DNA from: Nitrospira sp.
Lineage (GTDB): Bacteria > Nitrospirota > Nitrospiria > Nitrospirales > Nitrospiraceae
Assembly (NCBI GenBank): GCA_025361385.1
Contig: JANYAJ010000268.1
Coordinates: forward strand, 1-15,598
Reading direction: 5' to 3'
Length of the DNA: 15,598 bases
The notes beneath the pieces were generated by a model. That model was given only the letters and a program-made list of their open reading frames with translations, was not told the DNA's origin and ran no database searches. Within the stretch, counting starts at the first letter, position 1, and each line of letters opens with the position of its first letter. The position numbers were made by a program, and so were the translations under genes. Shown here piece after piece: positions 7,947 through 15,214 of this stretch.

Positions 7947-8342
7947 CTACGAACTCGTCTTCTCTTCGGACGACCCGCCTTCGGCCTCCGTATCGACGTG
8001 GAGCTCATCCAGCAACTGCAACACGCGATCGCCTCTCGGCCCGCTGACATCCTTGGCAAAGACGATTTCCGGCAGATACCGGAGCGAGAGTCGGCGCCCT
8101 AGCTCACCGCGCACAAATCCACTGGCTTGCTCCAACCCGACAAAGACGTTCCGCTCTTCGTCTTTCGTGCCCATGGTGGTGACAAACACGCGAGCGATCC
8201 GCAGATCGCTCGTCAGCTTGACGTCGGTCACAGTCACGGCTTGCACACGGGGGTCCTTGATCTTCCGCATGAGGATATCGGCCACTTCCATGCGAATTTG
8301 ATCGGCCACACGATCAGCCCGATGATATCCTGTCTTGGCCAC
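7947..8342 (-). CDS. rbfA: Ribosome-binding factor A
   Basis: RbfA is a small KH-fold protein that binds immature 30S subunits and aids 16S 5'-end maturation and cold adaptation. I start at GTG 8342 because VAKTGYHRADRVADQIRMEV then lines up with the usual N-terminus (compare MAKEFGRPQRVAQEM in Escherichia coli), and GGAG lies six bases upstream; this gives 131 residues. A longer start, GTG 8372, overlaps the preceding stop as GTGA, which would suggest translational coupling, so the choice is not final. Conserved parts are ILMRKIKDPRVQAVTVTDVKLTSDLRIARVFVT and LGRRLSLRYLPEIVFAKD. The C-terminal tail is acidic and Ser/Glu-rich (EAEGGSSEEKTSS). Its neighbours are DUF503 upstream and truB downstream. 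Confidence 0.94.
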   Translation of the reverse strand: MAKTGYHRADRVADQIRMEVADILMRKIKDPRVQAVTVTDVKLTSDLRIARVFVTTMGTKDEERNVFVGLEQASGFVRGELGRRLSLRYLPEIVFAKDVSGPRGDRVLQLLDELHVDTEAEGGSSEEKTSS

Positions 8343-8368
8343 CGTGCACTCCACCAGGCATGCCGCCG

Positions 8369-8656
8369 TCACAACAATTCCACTCGAGACTGGACGATTT
8401 CCACGGCTGGGACGCTCCGAATCAGGTTCAGCGCTTGGTCACACACTTGGTTGACGTATCGCCCTTCGTTCGCCACGCAGGCCAGCCCCAATACGGCCTT
8501 CTGCCACAAATCCTGCCCATCAACCTCAGCGACGGAGAGATTGAACTTCTCACGCAACCGGTCTTTGAGGCTCAACAGCACCTGCCGCTTATCCTTCAAC
8601 GACTGACTTCCTGGGATAAACAGCTCGACCGTACAGAGCCCGACAATGATACCCAC
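8369..8656 (-). CDS. DUF503 (YlxP-like) small protein
   Basis: This 95-residue protein matches the DUF503 family by its start (GIIVGLCTVELFIPGSQSLKDKRQVLLSLKDRLREKFN), the VAEVDGQDLWQKAVLGLACVAN middle and the ending IQSRVELL-type strand. In Bacillus subtilis the homologue YlxP lies in the nusA-infB operon between infB and rbfA, exactly as here. The protein is cytoplasmic with a ferredoxin-like alpha/beta pattern; a role in ribosome assembly or translation has been proposed from context, but its biochemical activity is not established to my knowledge. The start is a GTG at 8656, 16 nt after the infB stop, with AAGGTG about 12 nt upstream. Its stop overlaps the alternative rbfA start at 8372 in a GTGA arrangement. 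Confidence 0.9.
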   Translation of the reverse strand: MGIIVGLCTVELFIPGSQSLKDKRQVLLSLKDRLREKFNLSVAEVDGQDLWQKAVLGLACVANEGRYVNQVCDQALNLIRSVPAVEIVQSRVELL

Positions 8657-8672
8657 AGGGCAGACTCACACC

Positions 8673-10763
8673 TTAGAGCTTTGCGGCGATCTTATCGATC
8701 GCGTAGGCTTCGATGATGTCCCCGGCCTTGATGTCGTTGAAATTCTCGACGCTGATTCCGCATTCGTAGCCCTGCTGCACTTCACGGACGTCGTCCTTAA
8801 AGCGGCGCAACGACCCGAGCTTCCCTTCATAGGCCACAACATTGTCGCGAAGCACCCGAACTCCGACCGCCGCGCGGGTAATCGTGCCATCCACCACATA
8901 GGCTCCGGCAATGACACCGGACTTGGACACTGTGAAGACCTGCCGTACTTCGGCCCGTCCCAAGATCCGCTCCTTGAGCGTCGGCTCGAGCAGCCCTTCC
9001 ATCGCGGCCTTAATCTCGGTCATCGCATCGTAAATAATCGTATACTGGCGGATATCGACGCCTTGCTGCTCGGCCAGGGCCAACGCCTTCGGCTCCGGCC
9101 TGACATTGAATCCGATCACGATGGCATTCGACGCAGCAGCCAGCAACACGTCGGATTCCGTAATCCCGCCCACGCCGCTGTGAATAACGCGCAATTTGAC
9201 CGCTGCGGTTGCGAGTTTCTCGACGCTGGCCGTCAGCGCTTCAGCCGACCCCTGGACATCGGACTTGATCACAAGTGCCAGCTCCTTGACTGACCCTTCC
9301 TTGATCTTAGCGAACAAGTCGTCGAGGGTGACCTTTGCCGAGCCGGACAAATCTGTCGTTCGCTGCTTATGCGCTCGATCTTCCGCAATTTCGCGCGCGA
9401 CCCGTTCATCCTTCACAACCTGAAAAACATCGCCCGCCGAAGGCACACCAGGTAGCCCGGCCACTTCGACAGGGATGGAAGGACCGGCCGCCAACACCTT
9501 GGCTCCCGTATGCGCAATCAGTGCGCGGACTTTTCCGCTAAATACTCCAACGACGAACACATCGCCGACCCGAAGCGTCCCGCTCTGAACCAGCACGGTT
9601 GCCACAGGGCCACGTCCTCGTTCCAGCTTGGCTTCCACTACAACACCCTTGGCCATCCGATGCGGATCCGCTTTGAGCTCCAGCACTTCGGATTGCAGAA
9701 GAATCATCTCCAGCAACGTATCCAAACCGGTCTTTTCCTTGGCTGAGACCTCGACCATGATCGTATCCCCGCCCCAGGACTCGGAGATCAGCCCATGTTC
9801 GGATAGGGCGTTCTTCACACGATCGGCATTGGCGCCGGGTTTATCGATCTTGTTGATGGCCACAATAATCGGAACGGACGCGGCTCTGGCATGATTAATC
9901 GCTTCGATCGTTTGCGGCATCACGCCATCGTCCGCCGCCACGACCAGGATGACAATATCGGTAATCTTGGCACCGCGGCCGCGCATCGCCGTGAAGGCTT
10001 CATGCCCTGGCGTATCCAGGAAGGTCACCTGTTTTCCACGAACCGCGACGGTGTACGCGCCGATATGCTGCGTAATCCCACCGGCCTCACCTTCCGCCAC
10101 TTTTGTTTGCCGGATTGCATCGAGCAGCGACGTCTTGCCGTGGTCGACATGGCCCATGATCGTCACGACCGGTGGCCGCGACTCGAGCTGAGCGTCTTCC
10201 TCCGTCTGTACGACGGACTCCAACAATTCCTCTCCGACCTTCTCCGTCGAGAGATCGAGCTTGATCCCGTTCTCTTCAGCAATGATCACGGCCGCATCCA
10301 CGTTCATCGTCTGATTGAACGTGAGCATCTGCCCCATGTCCATCAACTTGCGCATAATATCGGCTGGGCGCTGCCCGATCAGTTCGGCAAATTCCTTCAC
10401 CGTCATACCAGCCGTAAACTTGAAACCCTTCCGCCGCGGTTTGGTCACTTCCCCGGGCGCGCTGTGGTGCACGTGCTTACTACGGTCGTCACGGCGCTGG
10501 TGCAACGGAATGGCACGAAGATCCTGCCAGCGAGCCGCATCCTCACGCAGCCGAAGCTCTTCTTCTTCTCGAGTCCGGCCAGGCTTGCGCACCTTCTTCG
10601 CCTTCTCTTTCAATCCCTCGGCTTGTAACTCTTCGAGAGAGAGGGGTTTCTTTTTTCCAGCAGTGAGATCGGGGCTAGGTACGACAGCAGGCTTGACCGC
10701 AATAACTGGAGGCGGAGCAATCTGAACTCCCGAAGCAGGCGTCAGATCCGGCATCGGCGTCAA
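8673..10763 (-). CDS. infB: Translation initiation factor IF-2, main 3' part (frame B of a split gene)
   Basis: IF-2 is the GTPase that brings initiator fMet-tRNA to the 30S subunit and promotes 50S joining. This 696-residue frame, opened from a TTG at 10763, holds a Lys/Arg/Glu-rich linker (36-110), the second IF2-N-like domain ([20 protein letters not shown], about 113-170), and a complete G domain: G1 GHVDHGKT at 204-211, G3 DTPGH at 250-254, G4 NKID at 304-307, G5 SAK at 341-343. Domains II, III (about 480-600) and the C2 initiator-tRNA-binding domain (ending [20 protein letters not shown]) follow. All functional motifs are intact. The true N-terminus is in another frame, upstream at 11208; the reading frame changes by +1 near 10750-10766. 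No Shine-Dalgarno sequence precedes the TTG 10763 or ATG 10754, so independent initiation looks weak. The fused product would be about 844 residues. Confidence 0.95.
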   Translation of the reverse strand: MTPMPDLTPASGVQIAPPPVIAVKPAVVPSPDLTAGKKKPLSLEELQAEGLKEKAKKVRKPGRTREEEELRLREDAARWQDLRAIPLHQRRDDRSKHVHHSAPGEVTKPRRKGFKFTAGMTVKEFAELIGQRPADIMRKLMDMGQMLTFNQTMNVDAAVIIAEENGIKLDLSTEKVGEELLESVVQTEEDAQLESRPPVVTIMGHVDHGKTSLLDAIRQTKVAEGEAGGITQHIGAYTVAVRGKQVTFLDTPGHEAFTAMRGRGAKITDIVILVVAADDGVMPQTIEAINHARAASVPIIVAINKIDKPGANADRVKNALSEHGLISESWGGDTIMVEVSAKEKTGLDTLLEMILLQSEVLELKADPHRMAKGVVVEAKLERGRGPVATVLVQSGTLRVGDVFVVGVFSGKVRALIAHTGAKVLAAGPSIPVEVAGLPGVPSAGDVFQVVKDERVAREIAEDRAHKQRTTDLSGSAKVTLDDLFAKIKEGSVKELALVIKSDVQGSAEALTASVEKLATAAVKLRVIHSGVGGITESDVLLAAASNAIVIGFNVRPEPKALALAEQQGVDIRQYTIIYDAMTEIKAAMEGLLEPTLKERILGRAEVRQVFTVSKSGVIAGAYVVDGTITRAAVGVRVLRDNVVAYEGKLGSLRRFKDDVREVQQGYECGISVENFNDIKAGDIIEAYAIDKIAAKL

Positions 10764-11208
10764 CTGGATGCGGAGCGATTAGTGTCTCAATGATGGGATG
10801 GGCCAACGCAGGACTGACGACAGGAGCATCGGCGGTCATTCCACCGCTGCCGATCGCTTCAACTGCGGGCTGGGAAGCCATAACTTCCGCAGGGGCTTCG
10901 TCATCTCGCTTGCGCTTAATCAGAATGCGGCGCTTATCGGACTTAGAGGCATCCTCCGCCACCGGAGCAGCCTGAGCCGCCCCGGCTTTTGCCCCCGTGA
11001 CAACCTTACCCCGACCAGCATCGGCTTCTTTGCCTGTTGCTTTCGCGGCGGTTTTGGCTTTCGAACCGAGCTTCTCCATCGCTTTCTGCACCACGTCGTC
11101 CTCCAACGCACTACTGTGCGAAGCGACGGCGACACCCATCCGCTTCAATTCAGGAATGAGTTCACGGTTTTCCATCCCGAGCTGCTTAGCCAATTCGTAA
11201 ACGCGCAT
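10675..11208 (-). CDS. infB: Translation initiation factor IF-2, N-terminal fragment (frame A of a split gene)
   Basis: The first 47 residues ([47 protein letters not shown]) are a canonical IF2 N-terminal domain, found at the very start of IF-2 proteins. An Ala/Lys/Pro-rich linker follows, with a basic [10 protein letters not shown] segment. ATG 11208 has AGGTG ten bases upstream and lies 23 nt after the nusA stop. From about residue 149 onward the frame turns Cys/Ser-rich ([23 protein letters not shown]), unlike an IF-2 linker, and stops at 10675, while the genuine IF-2 sequence continues in the +1 frame. Removing one base within GCCGATGCCG (near 10753-10760) would join the frames as [18 protein letters not shown]. 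The fragment alone could not act as IF-2. I read it and the neighbouring 696-codon frame as one gene broken by an insertion or a sequence error. Confidence 0.9.
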   Translation of the reverse strand: MRVYELAKQLGMENRELIPELKRMGVAVASHSSALEDDVVQKAMEKLGSKAKTAAKATGKEADAGRGKVVTGAKAGAAQAAPVAEDASKSDKRRILIKRKRDDEAPAEVMASQPAVEAIGSGGMTADAPVVSPALAHPIIETLIAPHPVDADAGSDACFGSSDCSASSYCGQACCRT

Positions 11209-11231
11209 GAGGATTTGACACCTGTTCTTCT

Positions 11232-12395
11232 TTACCCGGCATCCGACTCCGACTCTGCCCGAGCTTGTAATTCCTGTTCCCGGGCTTCTTGTTGCTGATG
11301 CAGCGCCTCGGTTTCCTCTGCCAATGCCGCCTTGATATCGTTATCCCGCTCGGCCTTTTCTTTTTCGTATTCCGTCGCGCTGATAATATCGATCTTCCAG
11401 CCGGTCAGGCGAGCAGCCAACCGCACGTTCTGGCCATTCTTTCCGATCGCTAACGACAGCTGAGAATCCGCCACGACGACCAACGCCGACTTCTTCTCCT
11501 CATCGACGCCGACCTTCTCAATACTTGCCGGATTCAACGCCTCAGCGATGAAGACACGCGGGTCGGAGGTCCAGGTAATAATGTCGATTTTTTCTCCGCG
11601 CAGCTCGCGAACCACCGCCTGCACCCGCGACCCCTTGATCCCCACACAAGCCCCAACCGGATCGACCGCTTTCTCGCGAGACGTCACCGCAATCTTGGTC
11701 CGATCGCCAGGTTCCCGCACAATGGACTTGATCTCAACAATTTTCTCGAGCACTTCCGGCACTTCCAACTCAAATAACTTCGAGACAAACTGGGGGTGAC
11801 TGCGCGTCAAGATGACCTGGACATCCTTTGGCGTCCGGCGCACTTCCAGGAGCATCGCCTTCACCCGATCGCCACGGCGATAGGTTTCCCGCGGAATCTG
11901 CTCCTGAATTGGCAACACCGCCTCCGTCTTGCCTAAATCCACCAGGTAGTTCCGGCGCTCCATCCCGAGAATAATGCCGTTGACCAGATCTCCCTGCCGC
12001 GTCGAATATTCTTTTTGGACCGCTTCCCATTCGGCCTCACGGACCTTCTGGAAAATCACTTGCTTGGCAGTTTGCGCCGCAATCCGTCCCAAGTCGCTCA
12101 TCTCGATGACCGACCCGATCTCGTCACCGACTTCTGCCTCGCTATCGAACTGGCGAGCTTCCTGAAGGGAGACCTCAGTTTTGGGATTGGCGACCACATC
12201 AACAATGGTCTTCTTCGACACGACGGAGATTTCACCGGTCTTGGAGTCGATCTCGACCTGAATGTTCTCAGCCTGCCCGAACCGCTTCTTAGCAGCCATT
12301 TGAAGGGCCGACTCAATCGCCCCAATCACTCGGCTCTTCTCAATGCCCTTAGACCGACCAAGTTCGTCGATGACCGAAATTAATTCTCGATTCAT
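11232..12395 (-). CDS. nusA: Transcription termination/antitermination factor NusA
   Basis: NusA binds RNA polymerase near the RNA exit channel and modulates pausing, intrinsic termination and rRNA antitermination. This 387-residue protein has the N-terminal polymerase-binding domain (1 to about 130, MNRELISVIDELGRSKGIEK), an S1 domain (about 134-200, GDLVNGIILGMERRNYLVDLG), KH1 (GIKG at 252-255) and KH2 (GKNG at 318-321, LSLAIGKNGQNVRLAARLTGWKID). It lacks the C-terminal acidic repeats of the Escherichia coli protein (495 residues). It ends instead in a Glu/Gln-rich tail (about 341-387) that looks helical or coiled-coil; similar short forms occur in Firmicutes and other phyla. ATG 12395 has GGAG about 9 nt upstream. 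It sits between rimP and infB, with no ylxR or ylxQ gene in the 23-nt gap before infB. Confidence 0.97.
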   Translation of the reverse strand: MNRELISVIDELGRSKGIEKSRVIGAIESALQMAAKKRFGQAENIQVEIDSKTGEISVVSKKTIVDVVANPKTEVSLQEARQFDSEAEVGDEIGSVIEMSDLGRIAAQTAKQVIFQKVREAEWEAVQKEYSTRQGDLVNGIILGMERRNYLVDLGKTEAVLPIQEQIPRETYRRGDRVKAMLLEVRRTPKDVQVILTRSHPQFVSKLFELEVPEVLEKIVEIKSIVREPGDRTKIAVTSREKAVDPVGACVGIKGSRVQAVVRELRGEKIDIITWTSDPRVFIAEALNPASIEKVGVDEEKKSALVVVADSQLSLAIGKNGQNVRLAARLTGWKIDIISATEYEKEKAERDNDIKAALAEETEALHQQQEAREQELQARAESESDAG

Positions 12396-12479
12396 AGCTC
12401 ACTCTCCGGCAACTGCCCCTGCAGCCACCCTCCTAAAAGCAGCGATATGCTCATACCGCGGTAATCGACTCCCGGACCA

Positions 12480-12956
12480 CTAAAACGTGACGACGCGCCG
12501 CGCTTCAGCAATCGAGTCGAACTCAAGAATGACTGTCCGCTCAGGGCGCGCATCGCTCACCACGACCGTGACGCCCTGCTCACTCACTTCCGTCAACAGT
12601 CCGACCACACGCCATTGTCCGTCGATCGGCTGCTTGAGCTTGACGCTCACCTCTTTGCCCACTGCCCGGCGATAATCCTGAACCCTTCTGAAGGCCCGAT
12701 CCAGACCCGGCGAGGAGACTTCCAGCGTATAAGTATGGGGGAACGGATCAGCCACATCCAAGGCCGGACTGATCTCGAGATGTGCACGCCCGCAATCTTC
12801 TACCGTGACGCCGCCCACCTTATCGATGTACACGCGAACGACTGACCGCGTACCTTGCCCGACACACACGACGTCGACTAATTCTATACCCAGAGCCCAC
12901 AGGATGGGCGACACCACTTCGCTGATGCGATCGACGACTGGTCGGGATTCCTTCAC
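12480..12956 (-). CDS. rimP: Ribosome maturation factor RimP
   Basis: RimP assists late 30S assembly and is usually the first gene of the nusA-infB operon, as here. Typical segments are ELVDVVCVGQGTRSVVRVYIDKVGGVTVEDCGRAHLEISPALDVADPFPHTYTLEVSSPGLDR, followed by an SH3-like C-terminal barrel (KEVSVKLKQPIDGQWRVVGLLTEV). The frame is open from ATG 12992 (170 residues), but that ATG has no Shine-Dalgarno sequence. GTG 12956 is preceded by GAGGGG with 5-nt spacing and gives 158 residues, closer to the roughly 150 usual and with a matching distance to the conserved GIELV. GTG 12962 is also possible. A TGTAAT hexamer at 12991-12996, just before the ATG, could be a -10 element, which would also favour the shorter protein. 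A terminator for the upstream dat operon lies immediately before. Confidence 0.93.
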   Translation of the reverse strand: MKESRPVVDRISEVVSPILWALGIELVDVVCVGQGTRSVVRVYIDKVGGVTVEDCGRAHLEISPALDVADPFPHTYTLEVSSPGLDRAFRRVQDYRRAVGKEVSVKLKQPIDGQWRVVGLLTEVSEQGVTVVVSDARPERTVILEFDSIAEARRVVTF

Positions 12957-12990
12957 CGACACCCCTCGCCCTGCTTCTTTGGAATAGCTC

Positions 12991-12996
12991 ATTACA
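12991..12996 (-). promoter_or_regulatory. Candidate -10 element for the rimP operon
   Basis: On the minus strand TGTAAT matches the TATAAT consensus at five of six positions, preceded by TT. The expected -35 region falls in the terminator stem and T-run and is poor (GCCCAC at 17-nt spacing), so this would be a weak or activator-dependent promoter. Transcription would begin near 12984, after the ATG at 12992 and about 27 nt before GTG 12956. Confidence 0.25.
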
Positions 12997-13003
12997 AGAG
13001 ATT

Positions 13004-13031
13004 AAACAAAAAAGTGGGCCCGAGCCCACTT
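13004..13031 (-). terminator. Rho-independent terminator after the aminotransferase gene
   Basis: On the minus strand AAGTGGGC (13031-13024), a four-base TCGG loop (13023-13020) and GCCCACTT (13019-13012) form a perfect 8-bp GC-rich stem. A T-run with one interruption follows (TTTTTTGTTT, overlapping the stem end). It lies 45 nt after the dat stop and about 50 nt before the likely rimP start, so it separates the two operons. If transcription also starts upstream of it (candidate at 13043-13071), it could act as an attenuator of rimP. Confidence 0.9.
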
Positions 13032-13042
13032 CCAGTGCGGGG

Positions 13043-13071
13043 ACCATAACATGCCCCCTATGCCAAAGCAA
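13043..13071 (-). promoter_or_regulatory. Candidate sigma70-type promoter between dat and the terminator
   Basis: TTGCTT (13071-13066), a 17-nt spacer and TATGGT (13048-13043) on the minus strand resemble a -35/-10 pair (four of six matches at each hexamer). If used, the transcript would pass through the terminator hairpin before reaching rimP. Support is weak and rests only on hexamer spacing. Confidence 0.22.
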
Positions 13072-13075
13072 GAGC

Positions 13076-13915
13076 CTAGCCGACCAGCCTCGTAAAGCCC
13101 GAGGCAAGTCGTTGCGTGATTGAACCAGGCCGTCCATCCCCAACGACTCTTCCATCCACGCGGACAACGGCCAGGACCTCGACAGTGGTTCCGGTGAGAA
13201 ACACTTCGTCGGCACTATACAGTTCTGATTTCAAGATACCGCGCTCGTGAATCGGCAGGCCTTCATTTCGAGCCAGCTCCAACACGACGGCCCGCGTCAC
13301 CCCGGACAAAATGCGCGGCCCTTCCGGCGCCGTCATCACCGCTCCTCCCCGGACCACCATCACATTGCTGACCGCCCCCTCGGTCACCAATCCCTCTTTG
13401 ACCAAAATGGCTTCGAATACGTGAGCCTGCTTGGCCTGCTGACGTGCGAGCACATTCGCTAACAAATTCAGGCTCTTGATATCGCAGCGCCCCCATCGAA
13501 TATCCTCGATCGTCATGGCCTCCACGCCGGCGGCCGGCACCGACTTGTCGAGAGGGTGGAATTCGCGAACGATCATCACAACCGTGGGCGCCACTTGCGC
13601 CGGATAGACATGATCACGAGGAGCAGCGCCCCTGCTCAGCTGAATGTAGATTTTAGCCTCAGGATAGGCAGCCCGCCTCACCCCTTCTAAGACATAGTGG
13701 GTCCATTCGGTGCGGGAATAGGGCTGCGTCAGATCAAGCGCCGCAGCACTACGCTCGAGTCGAGCCCAATGGGCCTCGAGTGCGAATGGACGCCCCTTGT
13801 AGGTGCGGATCACTTCGTAGACGCCGTCGCCGAACTGAAAGCCTCGATCGTCGATCGAAATCTTTGCCTCGGCCAACGGCACAAACGATCCATTGACGAA
13901 CGCCACATCCGGCAC
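13076..13915 (-). CDS. dat: D-amino-acid aminotransferase (PLP fold type IV)
   Basis: The 279-residue protein is a class IV aminotransferase. It most resembles D-alanine aminotransferase, which interconverts D-alanine and D-glutamate with their 2-oxo acids to supply peptidoglycan precursors. Evidence is SIDDRGFQFGDGVYEVIRTYKG near the start and the pyridoxal-phosphate lysine K147 in RWGRCDIKSLNLLANVLARQQA, closely matching the CDIKSLNLL motif of Bacillus D-amino-acid transaminase. Glu179 in VTEGAVSNV binds the cofactor pyridine nitrogen, and SGVTR and TGTTVEVL bind the phosphate. Branched-chain aminotransferase and aminodeoxychorismate lyase are less likely relatives. The start is a GTG two nucleotides after the stop of the preceding gene, with GGAGGGG nine nucleotides upstream. 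It is the last gene before a strong terminator. Confidence 0.9.
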   Translation of the reverse strand: MPDVAFVNGSFVPLAEAKISIDDRGFQFGDGVYEVIRTYKGRPFALEAHWARLERSAAALDLTQPYSRTEWTHYVLEGVRRAAYPEAKIYIQLSRGAAPRDHVYPAQVAPTVVMIVREFHPLDKSVPAAGVEAMTIEDIRWGRCDIKSLNLLANVLARQQAKQAHVFEAILVKEGLVTEGAVSNVMVVRGGAVMTAPEGPRILSGVTRAVVLELARNEGLPIHERGILKSELYSADEVFLTGTTVEVLAVVRVDGRVVGDGRPGSITQRLASGFTRLVG

Positions 13916-13917
13916 GG

Positions 13918-14280
13918 CTACGCACCCCTCCGAGACGAAGAGTCGGAAGCCGTCACCTCGAAGACCCGCCGGTCTTCAGCCGTGAACTTCCACCCCATGC
14001 GTTTTTCAAACAACACCCGATGGGTTCCCGGCCTCATTACCTTAAACTCGAACGTCCGCTGCCCATTATCGACTGCATTGTTTCCGGCGATGCGCTGGTA
14101 GTCGTCAGCCAACAGGGCCAGCCCCGTCGAATCATAGGTCGGAACCCAGAGCTCCCCTCGCGTCCTATCCTCCCAGAGACGAATCTGGAGGGGACGCTCA
14201 AGAGTCGTCTCAATTACCTTCACCCCATCTGAGGATTTAAGGCCATCATGGTCGGAAGTGGAGGTCATACTCATCGTCAC
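13918..14280 (-). CDS. Small protein with chagasin-like (I42 inhibitor) fold features
   Basis: This 120-residue protein has no name I can assign with certainty, but its central part follows the pattern of chagasin-type cysteine-protease inhibitors (MEROPS I42). DRTRGELW (38-45) sits where chagasins have NPTTGYxW. TFEFKVMRPGTHRVLFEKRMGW (76-97) matches the FxFKAxxPGxxxLxxxYxRPW strand-loop, with RMGW replacing RPW. A FEVTA strand closes the domain. The inhibitory loops are therefore altered, so protease inhibition is unproven. There is no signal peptide, unlike many bacterial members, and the first 20 residues are polar. GTG 14280, ATG 14274 and ATG 14268 are all possible starts and none has a clear Shine-Dalgarno sequence. 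It lies 39 nt after the Rieske gene and 2 nt before dat, so it is part of the same operon. Confidence 0.75.
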   Translation of the reverse strand: MTMSMTSTSDHDGLKSSDGVKVIETTLERPLQIRLWEDRTRGELWVPTYDSTGLALLADDYQRIAGNNAVDNGQRTFEFKVMRPGTHRVLFEKRMGWKFTAEDRRVFEVTASDSSSRRGA

Positions 14281-14319
14281 GTACGCGGCAACCCGCGCCT
14301 TATCATTCGCCGAGACATA

Positions 14320-14640
14320 TTATGGTTTTCGCCGGGGCCCGACACAAATTTCCGTGCCTTCTATCCGCACGTCATAACTCCCCACGCAATATCCGCCGCC
14401 ATCCGTCCCTTGCCCGTTTCGAACGTCGAATGCCAGATCGTGCCAGGGACAGGCCACGACAAAGCCTTTGACCCGCCCTTCACACAAGGGGCCGCCCTCA
14501 TGGGGACACAAGTTGTGGATTGCAAAATAGGCTCCATCAATATTGAAGAGCGCAATCTCCCGTTTGTTCACCGTCACGACTTTTGCCTGCCCGGGCGGGA
14601 GCTCTTCAACCTGGGCAACGGATTGAAACCCTTCTAGCAT
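14320..14640 (-). CDS. Rieske [2Fe-2S] ferredoxin (dioxygenase-ferredoxin / NirD type)
   Basis: A 106-residue soluble Rieske protein, of the small type that passes electrons to oxygenases or serves as a nitrite-reductase small-subunit-like module. Both cluster-binding boxes are complete: C45-P-H47 (NLCPHEGGPLCEG) and C64-P-W-H67 (VACPWHDLAFDVRNG), separated by 16 residues. The N-terminal FQSVAQVEELPPGQAKVVTVNKREIALFNIDGAYFAI is the usual beta-sandwich. There is no signal peptide or membrane anchor, so it is not a cytochrome bc1 Rieske subunit. No oxygenase or reductase partner lies in this window. ATG 14640 has GAGGGG about 11 nt upstream, and the DUF192 gene stops 47 nt before it. The sequence suggests cytoplasmic electron transfer but gives no substrate. 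Confidence 0.92.
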   Translation of the reverse strand: MLEGFQSVAQVEELPPGQAKVVTVNKREIALFNIDGAYFAIHNLCPHEGGPLCEGRVKGFVVACPWHDLAFDVRNGQGTDGGGYCVGSYDVRIEGTEICVGPRRKP

Positions 14641-14687
14641 GCCACACCGACCCCTCTCTTCATGCTTCGCACCAACGCTCGCGCGTA

Positions 14688-15182
14688 TTACATCCGAAGT
14701 GTATATTTCAACTCCAGCCCCACAGTAATCCCCTCACGCTTGATGAAGCCCGCTTCTGTTTGAATCGCGTAGCGGACGACCTCAGGAGAGGAACTATACT
14801 TGGGGCACTCATCTTCCCGACAGGGAGCGACATCTTCCTTGAACCCCACGATGTGATGACTCTCATCAACCCACATGATGTCCACTGGAAACCGATAGGC
14901 CTTTGTCCAGATATGATTCTGTCCGGTCGACTCAAAGATATAAAGCATTCCACTATTCGCTGGCAACGTCTCTCGAAAGGCAAGACCGAAGAGCAGCTTC
15001 TCCGGTGTGTCCGCGACTTCCGTCTCAAGCGCATGACCGTTCGGAAACGACACGATAATGATCGTCTCGTCTTTTCGATCGATGAGAAAGAACGACGCGC
15101 TCATCAAGAATATCGCCATGAGAACGAGCGTGATGATGCGCTTCTTTTTCTGCTCGCGATCACTTATTGGTGAGGTGGCCAT
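14688..15182 (-). CDS. DUF192 family protein with N-terminal membrane anchor
   Basis: Members of DUF192 are small, often exported beta-rich proteins of unknown activity. From ATG 15182 the protein has 164 residues: a basic start (MATSPISDREQKKKR), one hydrophobic helix (about 15-34, IITLVLMAIFLMSASFFLI), then the DUF192 domain. Its hallmarks are present: VADTPEKLLFGLAFRETLPANSGMLYIFES, then a WTKAYRFPVDIMWVDESHHIVGF block, then SSPEVVRYAIQTEAGFIKREGITVG. A pair of cysteines (PCREDEC) precedes the last block. The frame extends to GTG 15236, but neither start has a good ribosome site; 15182 is preferred because the upstream 18 codons overlap a hairpin. The domain should face the periplasm. It is probably the first gene of the operon ending with dat. 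Confidence 0.88.
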   Translation of the reverse strand: MATSPISDREQKKKRIITLVLMAIFLMSASFFLIDRKDETIIIVSFPNGHALETEVADTPEKLLFGLAFRETLPANSGMLYIFESTGQNHIWTKAYRFPVDIMWVDESHHIVGFKEDVAPCREDECPKYSSSPEVVRYAIQTEAGFIKREGITVGLELKYTLRM

Positions 15183-15214
15183 AGAGATTTCATCTCGCGA
15201 CTCATCGTGAGCCA

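Noticed and set aside
7934..8059. Extended N-terminus of truB overlapping rbfA (42 extra codons)
   Set aside because: The extra residues are Arg/Ser/Cys-rich and unlike TruB. Starting at 7933 puts the catalytic aspartate at the usual position 48.
9891..10628. A 245-codon plus-strand open frame inside infB
   Set aside because: It is antisense to highly conserved IF-2 domains and its composition (His/Arg-rich) is that of a shadow frame in GC-rich DNA.
12425..12463. Palindrome TACCGCGGTA (12454-12463) and a strong AGGAGGGTGG element in the rimP-nusA gap
   Set aside because: The AGGAGGG does not precede a usable start at normal spacing (the following GTG gives only nine codons). A single 10-nt palindrome without conservation data is not enough to call an operator.
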